A program made the position numbers and the translations under genes. This document shows positions 8,790 to 16,936 of a DNA stretch of 64,000 nt, piece after piece (position 1 is the stretch's first letter; each line of letters begins with the position of its first letter). Below the pieces are notes generated by a model that searched no databases, was not told the DNA's origin, and saw nothing but the letters and a program-made list of their open reading frames with translations. Source of the stretch: Bergeyella zoohelcum ATCC 43767 (GTDB lineage: Bacteria; Bacteroidota; Bacteroidia; Flavobacteriales; Weeksellaceae); NCBI RefSeq assembly GCF_000301075.1, contig NZ_JH932293.1:1331082-1395081 (forward strand), read 5' to 3'.

Positions 8790-9641
8790 ATGAAAGATTT
8801 TTTTGGATTTGCTTCTTATTTTACGCTGAATTGTAGAGGGAGGCTCATCAGTTTGGAGACGCCTCTTATTATGGGGATTCTTAATCTTACGCCAGATTCT
8901 TTTTCTGATGGAGGAAAGTACAATACGCTGAATAACGCACTTTTACAAGCGGAAAAAATGATAGAAGAAGGGGCCAGTATCATTGATATAGGAGCTCAAT
9001 CTACCCGTCCTAATGCAGGGGAAATTTCAGCTCAAGAAGAAATCCTCCGAATAGGAAAAACCATTTCTGAAATTAAAAAAAGGTTTCCCGAAGTATTGGT
9101 TTCTCTAGATACTTTTTACTCGGATGTAGTCCGTTTTGGAAATGATGAGGGAATAGACTTGGTCAATGATATTTCAGGAGGTCAGTTTGATGAGAATATG
9201 TTCAGTACGGTAGCAGAAATTCGGCTTCCCTATATACTCATGCACATTGCAGATGCGTATGAAAATATGCACCAGAAAAATGCAGAAAAGGATATTCTAC
9301 TGGAAGAAAATGAGTACTTTTCTGATAAAATAGAAGTGCTGTATCAGTTGGGGATACATGACATTATCTTGGACCCTGGTTTTGGATTTGGGAAAACCAT
9401 AGAGCAGAATCACCAGCTTTTAGATGAATTAGAGTTTATTCATTTTGGAAAAAAGCCACTATTGGTAGGTATTTCAAGGAAATCTTTTATTTATCAACCC
9501 TTAGGTAAAACGCCTTTAGACATCAATTCAGAAACCCAATTGCTTCATCGTAAAGCCTTAGAAAAAGGGGCGAAAATTTTTAGAGTACATGAAGTAGCCG
9601 AAATGAAAAAGACCATAGATGAGTTTTTAGGAAAAGAATAA
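8790..9641 (+). CDS. folP: Dihydropteroate synthase
   Basis: A 283-residue TIM-barrel enzyme that joins p-aminobenzoate to dihydropterin pyrophosphate in folate synthesis; the target of sulfonamides. Signature motifs MGILNLTPDSFSDGG (about 28-42) and IDIGAQSTRPNA (about 66-77) are intact, as are DPGFGFGK (near 192-199) and the C-terminal VGISRKSF (near 225-232) that bind pterin and phosphate. The first ATG (8790) gives a normal N-terminus and no other ATG lies before the MGILNL motif. It is divergent from the DUF1599 gene. Confidence 0.95.
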   Translation: MKDFFGFASYFTLNCRGRLISLETPLIMGILNLTPDSFSDGGKYNTLNNALLQAEKMIEEGASIIDIGAQSTRPNAGEISAQEEILRIGKTISEIKKRFPEVLVSLDTFYSDVVRFGNDEGIDLVNDISGGQFDENMFSTVAEIRLPYILMHIADAYENMHQKNAEKDILLEENEYFSDKIEVLYQLGIHDIILDPGFGFGKTIEQNHQLLDELEFIHFGKKPLLVGISRKSFIYQPLGKTPLDINSETQLLHRKALEKGAKIFRVHEVAEMKKTIDEFLGKE

Positions 9642-9695
9642 GATATAGGCGAATATAACCCACTATCTTACCTCTGATATTTAGTTTATTATTCG

Positions 9696-9703
9696 TACAT
9701 TTG
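9696..9703 (+). promoter_or_regulatory. Promoter -7 box of the ferredoxin-serC-serA operon
   Basis: TACATTTG, 19 bases before the ferredoxin ATG; a clean TAnnTTTG match. Confidence 0.65.
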
Positions 9704-9722
9704 CACTGTCAAAAAAAAAGCT

Positions 9723-10073
9723 ATGGCAATTATCATAACAGATGAATGTATAAACTGTGGTGCTTGTGAGCCAGAATGCCCTAACAACGCCATTTATGAA
9801 GGAGCAATTGACTGGAAAGCATCAGATGGGACCAGTCTTTCAGGGACGGTAACTTTTGATTCTGGACTTACCGTGGATGCGGATGCTCCACAAGAGCCTA
9901 TCAGTGATGACTATTATTTCATCGTTCCAGATAAATGTACGGAGTGTAAAGGATTCCATGAGGAGCCACAGTGTGCCGCTGTTTGTCCTGTAGATTGTTG
10001 TGTTCCAGATGAAAACCGAGTAGAAAGCGAAGATGTATTGCTGAGCAGAAAAGCCTTTTTACACGCAGAATAA
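9723..10073 (+). CDS. 4Fe-4S dicluster ferredoxin
   Basis: A 116-residue electron carrier. The first cluster motif is CINCGACEPECP (residues about 9-20), and the second is CTECKGFHEEPQCAAVCP with a longer spacing, as in Chromatium-type ferredoxins; a final CC pair follows. The ~45-residue acidic stretch between the motifs is typical of this Bacteroidota variant. It is directly upstream of serC (53 bp) and shares its promoter. Confidence 0.9.
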   Translation: MAIIITDECINCGACEPECPNNAIYEGAIDWKASDGTSLSGTVTFDSGLTVDADAPQEPISDDYYFIVPDKCTECKGFHEEPQCAAVCPVDCCVPDENRVESEDVLLSRKAFLHAE

Positions 10074-10126
10074 AATATGCCTCCTTCTCGTAATGGGGCT
10101 TTTTTTCTTTATACTAAACGAAAAAA

Positions 10127-11185
10127 ATGAAAAAACATAATTTCAGTGCGGGACCATGTATTCTTCCACAGGAAGTATTTCAGCAGTCCTCCCAAGCTAT
10201 TCTTGATTTTAATGGTATAGGGCTTTCTATCCTTGAGATTTCCCATAGAAGTAAGGATTTCGTACAGGTAATGGAGGAGGCTAGAGCCATCATAAAAAGA
10301 CTGATGAACTTAAATGATGATTATGAAGTACTTTTTTTAGGAGGAGGTGCCAGTCTTCAGTTTGCCATGGTGCCTTTTAATCTTATGCCTTTACAAAATG
10401 GAGAAGCCGCTTATTTGGATACTGGAACTTGGGCGGCCGGTGCCATTAAAGAAGCAAAGAAACTAGGAAAAGTAAATGTAGTTGCTTCATCTAAAGAAGC
10501 ACAATATTCTTTTATTCCAAAAGATTATACCGTAGGTAAGGAAAATGCGTACTTTCATTGTACCTCTAATAATACGATTTACGGAACGCAGATGCACCAT
10601 TTCCCGAAAGTGGATACGCTGATGGTTTGTGATATGTCATCAGATATTTTTTCGTGCCAAAGAGACTATAGTCAGTTTGACCTTATTTATGCGGGTGCTC
10701 AGAAAAATATGGGGCCTGCTGGAGTAGCCGTAGTGGTGGTAAAGAAAGATATTTTGGGAAAAACAGGTAGAGATATTCCTTCTTATTTAGACTATGTTCA
10801 GCATATTCATAAAGAATCTATGTATAACACACCGCCAGTGTTTTCGGTTTATGCCACACTGCTTACGCTTCAGCATCTAGAAAAAAACGGAGGTGTAGCA
10901 GCGGTGGAAAAGCTGAATAAAGCGAAAGCTCAGCTTCTTTATAACGAAATAGATAGAAATCCATTATTTGAAGGTTTTGCTCAAAAAGAAGACCGTTCCA
11001 TGATGAATGTATCGTTCTATCTCACCGATGATTCTAAAAAAGAGGCTTTTGATAACGCTTGGAAAGAAGCGAATATCAGCGGACTGAATGGGCATAGAAG
11101 TTTAGGGGGATATAGAGCGAGTCTTTACAATGCTTTGCCTTTAGAAAGCGTAGAAGTTTTAGTTAATGTAATGCAATCAATATAG
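10127..11185 (+). CDS. serC: Phosphoserine aminotransferase
   Basis: A 352-residue class V aminotransferase converting 3-phosphohydroxypyruvate to phosphoserine, and also used in pyridoxal phosphate synthesis. It begins with the signature HNFSAGPCILP; the PLP lysine is K193 in YAGAQKNMGPAG; the C-terminal HRSLGGYRASLYNALP is typical of SerC. Five bases separate its stop from the start of the serA-like gene, so the two serine steps form one operon. Confidence 0.95.
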   Translation: MKKHNFSAGPCILPQEVFQQSSQAILDFNGIGLSILEISHRSKDFVQVMEEARAIIKRLMNLNDDYEVLFLGGGASLQFAMVPFNLMPLQNGEAAYLDTGTWAAGAIKEAKKLGKVNVVASSKEAQYSFIPKDYTVGKENAYFHCTSNNTIYGTQMHHFPKVDTLMVCDMSSDIFSCQRDYSQFDLIYAGAQKNMGPAGVAVVVVKKDILGKTGRDIPSYLDYVQHIHKESMYNTPPVFSVYATLLTLQHLEKNGGVAAVEKLNKAKAQLLYNEIDRNPLFEGFAQKEDRSMMNVSFYLTDDSKKEAFDNAWKEANISGLNGHRSLGGYRASLYNALPLESVEVLVNVMQSI

Positions 11186-11190
11186 TCAAG

Positions 11191-12150
11191 ATGATAATAC
11201 TTGCAAATGATGGACTTTCCCAAAAAGGAATAGATGCCCTCCTAAGTGCAGGACACACTTTACTCAATCATAGAGTGGCTCAAGAGCAACTGATTAATTT
11301 CTTAAATGAACATCAGGTAGAGGTGCTTTTGGTAAGAAGTGCTACCCAAGTAAGAAAAGAACTTATAGACCAAGTGCCTAGTCTTAAAATCATTGGTAGA
11401 GGAGGAGTTGGTATGGATAATATAGATGTGGAATATGCTGAAAGTAAAGGGATTAGTGTGATAAATACACCTGCCGCATCTTCTCGTTCTGTGGCTGAAA
11501 TGGTTTTTGCTCATTTCTTTTCTTTGGCAAGATTTCTACATGATGCCAATAGAATGATGCCACTAGAGGGCGAAACACAATTTAACCAACTGAAAAAATC
11601 TTATGCCAATGCGGTAGAGCTTTCAGGGAAGACGCTAGGAATTATAGGATTCGGGGGAATAGGAAAAGAAGTAGCTCAAATGGGCATCGCGTTGGGAATG
11701 AAAGTTAAGGTAGCTACCAGAAAACCAAGGAAAGAAAAAATTGAGTTGTCTTTTTTTGATGGTCAGAAAGTTGAGTTTGAGATTACTACAGAAGTGGCAG
11801 ATGCTTCCTTTTATCAAGATGTTGATTTTCTGAGTATTAATACCCCAAAAACCAATGGCTATTTATTGGATGCTGAGCAGTTTGAGATGATGAAAGACGG
11901 TGTTTTCATTGTTAATACTGCTAGAGGAGGAGTACTGAACGAAGAGACACTGCTTCATTATATAGACACAGAAAAAATAGCAGGAGCAGCACTGGATGTT
12001 TTTGAAAATGAACCTCAGCCAGAACTTAATATTTTGATGCATCCCCAGCTCTCCTTGAGTCCGCATTTGGGAGGAAGTACCATAGATGCTCAGGAAAAAA
12101 TAGGCTTGGAACTTGCCGAGCAAATCATTAATTACAGTAATAATCATTAA
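11191..12150 (+). CDS. serA: D-3-phosphoglycerate dehydrogenase (short type)
   Basis: A 319-residue D-2-hydroxyacid dehydrogenase, oxidising 3-phosphoglycerate as the first step of serine synthesis; the function is inferred from its place directly behind serC. The NAD-binding GFGGIGKEVAQMG loop is at about 151-163, the catalytic arginine in NTARGGVLNE, the glutamate in DVFENEPQPE and the histidine in LSPHLGGST. It lacks the C-terminal ACT domain of E. coli SerA, so serine feedback through that domain is not expected. The DUF1015 gene follows within 4 bp. Confidence 0.88.
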   Translation: MIILANDGLSQKGIDALLSAGHTLLNHRVAQEQLINFLNEHQVEVLLVRSATQVRKELIDQVPSLKIIGRGGVGMDNIDVEYAESKGISVINTPAASSRSVAEMVFAHFFSLARFLHDANRMMPLEGETQFNQLKKSYANAVELSGKTLGIIGFGGIGKEVAQMGIALGMKVKVATRKPRKEKIELSFFDGQKVEFEITTEVADASFYQDVDFLSINTPKTNGYLLDAEQFEMMKDGVFIVNTARGGVLNEETLLHYIDTEKIAGAALDVFENEPQPELNILMHPQLSLSPHLGGSTIDAQEKIGLELAEQIINYSNNH

Positions 12151-12154
12151 AGAA

Positions 12155-13393
12155 ATGCCTACATTTAAGCCATTTCGGGGAATACGCCCACATGAAGATA
12201 TTTTAGAATCATTTCCTACACAGGTTTTAGAATCATTTGCTGATGCACAAAATTTAGAACAGAAAAAGGAATTATCCTATATTCAGATGGTAATGCCCTA
12301 TCTGAAAGGGAATGAAAAGAATAAAGATACGAATTTACAAAAAGTAAGAAACAATTTTGAAGAGCTTTTGGAAGAAAAGAAATTACTTCAAGATGGTTCT
12401 GCATATTATCTTTATGCTCAAATTCATCCTAATAAAGCGGTTTTTCGTGGGCTTTTAGGCTTAGTATCCATTCATGATTTTTGGGAAGGTAAGGTAAAAA
12501 GACATGAGAGTACCATTCCTCAGAAAAAAGAAGAACTTGCGTATTATTTAGAAAAAGTTCAAATTCAGGCAGAACCTGTTTTGCTTACTTATCCATCTAA
12601 TCCTAAAATAGAGCTCATGATGAATATGGAAGAAAAAACGATTCCTGTCATTAAAATGACCGATGAAAATGGGGTACAGCATAAGGTTTGGAAAATAGAT
12701 AATCGGCTGAAAATGCAGCAAATAAAAGAGGCATTAGACCAGCAAAACGCTTTCTACATTGCGGATGGACACCATAGAATGGGGGCGGTGTCTCTTTGTG
12801 CAAAAAATATTTCCGAAAAAAATAAGAAAACCCTTCCTACCGATGGTCATAATTTTGTGTATAGCTTCATTGTTTCTAATCAATCCATCAAAATTAATGA
12901 CTATAATAGGTATATTACCTCCCTCAATGGTATGACCAAGGAAGAACTTTTAAAGAAAATGGAAACTTATTTTTCCATTAATGAAAGAGGAGAAGAAGTC
13001 TATTTTCCTACTAAAAAACATCATTTCTCTATGTACTTAGATGGAAAGTTTTATTCTTTACATCTGAAAAGTGAAGCAAGAAATTGTGATAATGGACAAA
13101 TTTTGGTAGATCATCAGCTTTTTAACCAATATGTATTAAAAGAGATTTTTAATATTGAAGATCCTGATAGCTCAGAACTTATTTGCTATACGAAAGGAAA
13201 CTCTGGTAAAGAAGGTATTATGAAGCTTAAAGATGAAGTAGATAATGGAAATGGTGTAGTAGGATTTGGGATATACCCTATTAGCTTTCAGGATATTATT
13301 CAGATATCTGATCAGAAAATTATTATGCCTCCTAAATGTACTTATATAGAACCGAAATTGGTCTCTGCTTTGGTAATGTATGATATGAAATAG
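12155..13393 (+). CDS. DUF1015 protein
   Basis: A 412-residue protein of the DUF1015 family (COG4198), starting MPTFKPFRGIRP, the family's typical beginning; a longer in-frame start at 12113 would overlap serA and is less likely. The IADGHHRMGA motif (around residue 205) is the conserved, probably ligand- or metal-binding, centre. The family is repeatedly found behind serA/serC and is often proposed to act in serine metabolism (some members are now called serine kinase-like), but function is not settled here. It is the fourth gene of the operon that begins with the ferredoxin. Confidence 0.85.
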   Translation: MPTFKPFRGIRPHEDILESFPTQVLESFADAQNLEQKKELSYIQMVMPYLKGNEKNKDTNLQKVRNNFEELLEEKKLLQDGSAYYLYAQIHPNKAVFRGLLGLVSIHDFWEGKVKRHESTIPQKKEELAYYLEKVQIQAEPVLLTYPSNPKIELMMNMEEKTIPVIKMTDENGVQHKVWKIDNRLKMQQIKEALDQQNAFYIADGHHRMGAVSLCAKNISEKNKKTLPTDGHNFVYSFIVSNQSIKINDYNRYITSLNGMTKEELLKKMETYFSINERGEEVYFPTKKHHFSMYLDGKFYSLHLKSEARNCDNGQILVDHQLFNQYVLKEIFNIEDPDSSELICYTKGNSGKEGIMKLKDEVDNGNGVVGFGIYPISFQDIIQISDQKIIMPPKCTYIEPKLVSALVMYDMK

Positions 13394-13495
13394 TGGGATG
13401 ACACTGGTCAATTCTTTTATCATAGATAAAATTTAATAAAAACATAGGTGGTATAAAAATATTTTATTGTATATTCGTCATTTAAATGATAAAAA

Positions 13496-13867
13496 ATGAG
13501 CTTAATAGACGAATTTAAAAGTTTTGCCTTTAAAGGCAATGTGATTGATTTGGCAGTCGGTGTGATTATTGGAGGGGCTTTCGGAACTATAGTAAACTCT
13601 TTTGTAGAAGATGTTATTACTCCGGCAGCACTTAATCCTGCATTAAAAACAGCCAATTTAGAGAATATTTCACAGCTTACATGGAACGGAATAAAATATG
13701 GTAACTTCTTGTCTGCAGTAATTTCTTTCTTTATTATTGCTGTTGTACTTTTTGCAGTGGTAAAAGCGGCAAATAAATTTAAAAAGGAAAAAGTGGAAGC
13801 ACCTGCAGGGCCTTCATCTACAGATGCATTACTCATGGAAATCCGTGATGAGCTAAGAAAAAAATAA
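13496..13867 (+). CDS. mscL: Large-conductance mechanosensitive channel
   Basis: A 123-residue inner-membrane protein that forms a homopentameric tension-gated pore, releasing solutes on osmotic downshock. The N-terminal FKSFAFKGNVIDLAVGVIIG is the highly conserved amphipathic helix and first span; the second span is near residues 70-95, followed by a short charged C-terminal helix. Slightly shorter than E. coli MscL (136) as is common. It has its own terminator downstream. Confidence 0.96.
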   Translation: MSLIDEFKSFAFKGNVIDLAVGVIIGGAFGTIVNSFVEDVITPAALNPALKTANLENISQLTWNGIKYGNFLSAVISFFIIAVVLFAVVKAANKFKKEKVEAPAGPSSTDALLMEIRDELRKK

Positions 13868-13922
13868 TTTTGTATTTCTAATAGAAATATGATTTTTAAC
13901 GGATAAAGAAAATAAATTTAGA

Positions 13923-13949
13923 AGTCATCTGAAAAGATGACTTTTTTTA
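13923..13949 (+). terminator. Terminator after mscL
   Basis: AGTCATCT-GAAA-AGATGACT (13923-13942) followed by a run of T. Confidence 0.9.
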
Positions 13950-13975
13950 GCTTTACAAAAGAAATAACTTACTGA

Positions 13976-14311
13976 ATGTCTAAAAATATTTTCATTCTTT
14001 ATGACGAAAAATGTCGTTTCTGTACTCGATTTGCTCATTGGGCTACAGAGAAGAACTCTTCTTTGGCTATTGTTCCTATTCGGAGTAAAGAAGCAAAACA
14101 GTTGCTCAAAAAAAGAGGTGTTCATTTTATTGATTTACAGACGGTTTATTTTATCAAAGAGGAAAAAGTAAACACTCGTTCACTAGCTATTTTTAATATT
14201 GCCTATCATTTACCATTTCCTTATCGTCTTTTATCTGTTTTTAAATTTTTACCTCGTTCATTTACAGATTATTGTTATAAAATTTTTGCAAAATATAGAA
14301 CAAAGTTTTAA
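13976..14311 (+). CDS. DCC-family thiol-disulfide protein (DUF393)
   Basis: A 111-residue protein with the family's N-terminal YDEKCRFCTRFA, i.e. a CxxC pair preceded by the conserved aspartate (the D-C-C of the family name). DUF393 proteins are predicted thiol oxidoreductases with a thioredoxin-like fold. The C-terminal half (about 75-111) is basic and carries the usual PYRLLSVFKFLP-type segment. It lies just before the IS1 element and is intact. Confidence 0.75.
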   Translation: MSKNIFILYDEKCRFCTRFAHWATEKNSSLAIVPIRSKEAKQLLKKRGVHFIDLQTVYFIKEEKVNTRSLAIFNIAYHLPFPYRLLSVFKFLPRSFTDYCYKIFAKYRTKF

Positions 14312-14323
14312 AAATAATTACTG

Positions 14324-15052
14324 GGTATTGTTATTCTGATATATTTTATATAATTTAGCGTCATGAAATGTACCAGATGTGAATCGTTAAATAAAATTAA
14401 GGCAGGTTTTGTTGGAGGCAGACAGCGATATAAATGTAAAGACTGTGGCTATTTTTTCAGTGTTGAGAAGAAATCGGATGTGAAAACGCCAGAACAAAAG
14501 CGTCTTGCTTTGCAAATGTATTTGGAAGGATTAGGATTTCGAGCTATTGGAAGGATATTGAATATTAGCTACGGAACGGTTTATCGGTGGGTAAAGAAAT
14601 GGGAAGAATCTGTGGAACTACCTCAGAATGAAGAACCTATTGAAATAGTGGAATTGGACGAGATTCACAGTTATGTACAGTCAAAAAAAACTACTGTTGG
14701 AGCTGGATTGCTATTGATAGACTTGGAAAAAAGTTCATCGGTTTTGTTTGTGGCAAACGAGACACAGAAACTTTCTTAGAACTTTGGAAGAAATTGAAAA
14801 ACAGAGATATCAATGGTTTTTGTAGCGATTATTGGAAGAGTTATTCAGAGATAATTCCAAGTGAAAAGCATATGGAATCCAAAGCAGAAACCTTTACAGT
14901 GGAGGGATATAATAGCAGAATAAGGCATTATTTGGCAAGATTTAAAAGAAAAGGAAAATGTTACTCGAAGTCAAAAACAATGTTAGAAAATTCCTTGAAA
15001 CTTTTATTTCTGAAGCTGAATAATCAATTAAATATAATAATTTAATAATACC
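14324..15052 (+). mobile_element. IS1-family element, copy A (729 bp)
   Basis: Complete element bounded by GGTATTGTT at the left and its imperfect inverse at the right (ends AATAATACC). The right edge is exact, because position 15053 resumes IS30 sequence that is known from the copy at 53790. A second copy of the same length lies at 61329-62057. No target duplication is visible: the left flank is not IS30 sequence, which points to a deletion next to the element. Confidence 0.88.
14363..15045 (+). CDS. IS1-family transposase, made by -1 frameshifting
   Basis: Two overlapping frames encode one protein. The first (14363-14779) has a zinc-ribbon CTRCESLNKIKAGF..YKCKDCGYFF and a helix-turn-helix; the second frame supplies the catalytic part. 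Between them is a run of eight A (14683-14690). After a -1 slip there the reading continues as KNYCWSWIAIDRLGKKFIGF, then CSDYWKSY and TVEGYNSRIRHYLARFKRK, which give the D-D-E triad of IS1. The same A8 and the same frames occur in copy B, so this is programmed frameshifting as in classical IS1 (InsA-InsB), not a mutation. Confidence 0.88.
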
Positions 15053-15163
15053 GAAATTTTAAATACAAGGCCACGCAAAAGATTTGGTTTTTTAAGTCCA
15101 AAACAAGTATATTTGAAAACGATTAATAACAACGGAAAGTTACTTTTATAAGTTGAATCTAGG
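15053..15163 (+). mobile_element. 3' remnant of an IS30-family element
   Basis: Begins exactly at the IS1 right end. The sequence encodes the last ~32 residues of an IS30 transposase (ILNTRPRKRFGFLSPKQVYL..NNNGKLLL) and ends in the terminal GTTGAATCTAGG of the element. It matches 54742-54849 of the other IS30 copy with a few substitutions. The remaining ~950 bp of this element are gone. Confidence 0.88.
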
Positions 15164-15497
15164 GAGAAAATAAAGAATAGTATAGAAAACTAAAAGAACA
15201 ATCTCATCAAACTTTTGAGACTATTAGAAAAAATAAAAAAATGAATTTTTGGTTCAATAGTGGAACGATTAAAATTTCAACAGTTCATGTTTTAAAGGTT
15301 GGGAAAGTTAGTTAGTGTTTTTAATTTTGGAACCTAAATATAGAGAAAATGGTTTTGATTCATATGCTTTTGATGAAGTTTTATATACGGGAATTACTCG
15401 GAGTAGGTTAAATTTGGTTATTATTAATTTTGGAAATAAAGAATATGATGAATGGTTACGAAATTTAGTAAGTTCTATAAATGATAAATTAATATGA
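15164..15497 (+). pseudogene. Ruin of a UvrD/Rep-like helicase C-terminus
   Basis: The reading shifts frame in the middle but its parts are recognisable: FWFNSGTIKISTVH is the start of the STVHS..KG(W/L)E helicase motif, and after a frame change FDEVLYTGITRSRLNLVII is superfamily 1 motif VI (YTGITRSR with the arginine finger). The last intact piece is 15315-15497. Superfamily 1 helicases of this kind unwind DNA and often carry a nuclease domain. The 5' portion is missing, replaced by IS30/IS1 sequence. The stop overlaps the start of the next gene (ATGA), so both formerly belonged to one operon. Confidence 0.72.
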
Positions 15498-15946
15498 ATA
15501 AAGCTAAGTCCAAACTTTATAGAAAAGTAAATACCAAAACTTACAATGTATCTCATTGTTTTGGTGGAGATTTTAGTGATTCTCGTCATCAGAGAAAAAG
15601 TACTTCCGTAACACAGGGTAAGATGCCCAAAATGAAAAGAGGACTAGACTACACACCGCTTTTTCGGTTTCTTTTATCTAAAGTAGGACAAAATTGGGAT
15701 GAAATTTTTAGTGAAGCGAAATCTCGTTTGGATAAAACTGATCCTATTTTTTGGATGGTAGCAATGAATGAGCAAGAAAAAAAAGACTATGTAAGAGTAG
15801 GTGAGTCTTCTTATTACTCGGGGTTATTTGTAGATGAAAATGGAATCTTGCAAATATATAATCCTAATCTAAAAGCAGTTGATATGATACCTTTTTGTAA
15901 TTGCTGTACGCATACTTTCAATGGAAAGTTATTTGGGAGTGAATAA
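15494..15946 (+). CDS. Hypothetical protein coupled to the helicase ruin
   Basis: A 150-residue protein I do not recognise. It starts in an ATGA overlap with the broken helicase gene, so it was translationally coupled to it. The N-terminus is basic (KAKSKLYRKVNTKTYN) with a HCFGGDFSDSRHQRK stretch, and the C-terminus has a CNCCTHTFNGKLF cysteine/histidine cluster that could bind zinc. The middle (WDEIFSEAKSRLDKTDPIFWMV) is helical. With its helicase partner dead, it may be an orphan part of a former DNA-processing or defence pair; that is inference. Confidence 0.6.
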   Translation: MNKAKSKLYRKVNTKTYNVSHCFGGDFSDSRHQRKSTSVTQGKMPKMKRGLDYTPLFRFLLSKVGQNWDEIFSEAKSRLDKTDPIFWMVAMNEQEKKDYVRVGESSYYSGLFVDENGILQIYNPNLKAVDMIPFCNCCTHTFNGKLFGSE

Positions 15947-15967
15947 TAAATTTGATTTTAATAATAA

Positions 15968-16894
15968 ATGAAAAACTACATACATGCCGCTAGGCTTCGT
16001 ACTTTACCGCTTTCTATGAGTGGAATTATTATGGGGGCATTCATTGCCCGATGGAGATTGGGAGAACTGGGACAAGCGTGGGACTGGCAAATTTTTGCTT
16101 TGGCGATTTTGGTAACTTTATTGTATCAAATTTTGTCCAATTTTGCCAATGATTATGGTGATGGCGTTAAAGGTACTGACCAAATGCGGAGTACAAATGC
16201 CGAAGCCAGAGCTGTAGCCTCGGGGAAAATTACGGCACAGCAGATGAAAAATGCTATGCTCATTACTGCTTTCCTCTCTTTATTGGCTACTGTAGGTTTG
16301 CTATATAAAGCGTTTTTCCCTGATTTTATGAAAGAGTTTTGGGTGTTCATCGGTTTAGGAGTGGCGTGTATCTTAGCCGCGATTGGTTATACCGTAGGTA
16401 AAAAGCCGTATGGATATTTGGGCTTGGGAGATGTGATGGTATTTATTTTCTTCGGATTGGTATCGGTAGGGGGGAGCTATTTTCTTTTTACCAAATCGTG
16501 GAGTTGGGATGTACTGCTTCCAGCTTCGGCAGTGGGGCTGTTCTCTGCCGCCGTGTTAAATCTTAATAATATGCGAGATATAGAGAGCGATGCCATTTCG
16601 GGAAAAAAATCACTGGCACTCCGATTGGGCTTTAAAAAAGCAATGATTTATCAGATGATACTGATGCAGTTGCCCATGATATTGTTGCTTATCTTCCTTA
16701 TGCTGAACGGTTTTCATGAAAAGGGAAATTATTATGCTTTTATGGCTATGATTATGATGTTTCCTTTAGCCGGTGTGAGACGGAAAATTATGCAAGTAAA
16801 ATCTCCACATGAGCTAGACCCATTCCTAAAACAGGTAGGTATCATCACTTTTGTAACTTCGGTTTTAGTGGCAATAGGGCTGAATTATTTTTAA
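15968..16894 (+). CDS. menA: 1,4-dihydroxy-2-naphthoate prenyltransferase
   Basis: A 308-residue integral membrane UbiA-family prenyltransferase that attaches the isoprenoid tail in menaquinone synthesis. Both aspartate-rich motifs are visible: NDYGDGVKGTDQ (about 59-70) and NNMRDIESDAISGKKSLA (about 198-215), which bind Mg-prenyl diphosphate. Eight to nine hydrophobic segments are spread along the length. The MenA assignment over other UbiA members rests on RSTNAEARAVASGKIT and length. A terminator follows and faces the convergent hutU. Confidence 0.9.
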   Translation: MKNYIHAARLRTLPLSMSGIIMGAFIARWRLGELGQAWDWQIFALAILVTLLYQILSNFANDYGDGVKGTDQMRSTNAEARAVASGKITAQQMKNAMLITAFLSLLATVGLLYKAFFPDFMKEFWVFIGLGVACILAAIGYTVGKKPYGYLGLGDVMVFIFFGLVSVGGSYFLFTKSWSWDVLLPASAVGLFSAAVLNLNNMRDIESDAISGKKSLALRLGFKKAMIYQMILMQLPMILLLIFLMLNGFHEKGNYYAFMAMIMMFPLAGVRRKIMQVKSPHELDPFLKQVGIITFVTSVLVAIGLNYF

Positions 16895-16900
16895 ATAAAA

Positions 16901-16931
16901 AAGGCTATCCTTTTCGGATGTCCTTTTTTTT
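16901..16931. terminator. Terminator between menA and hutU
   Basis: An imperfect stem GGCTATCC-TTTTC-GGATGTCC (16903-16923) followed by nine T on the plus strand, preceded by an A-run, so it may serve both convergent genes. Confidence 0.6.
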
Positions 16932-16936
16932 TATTT

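Noticed and set aside
14363-15045. Broken IS1 transposase (pseudogene)
   Set aside because: The identical frame break at an eight-A run in both copies fits programmed frameshifting, so it is treated as a functional gene.
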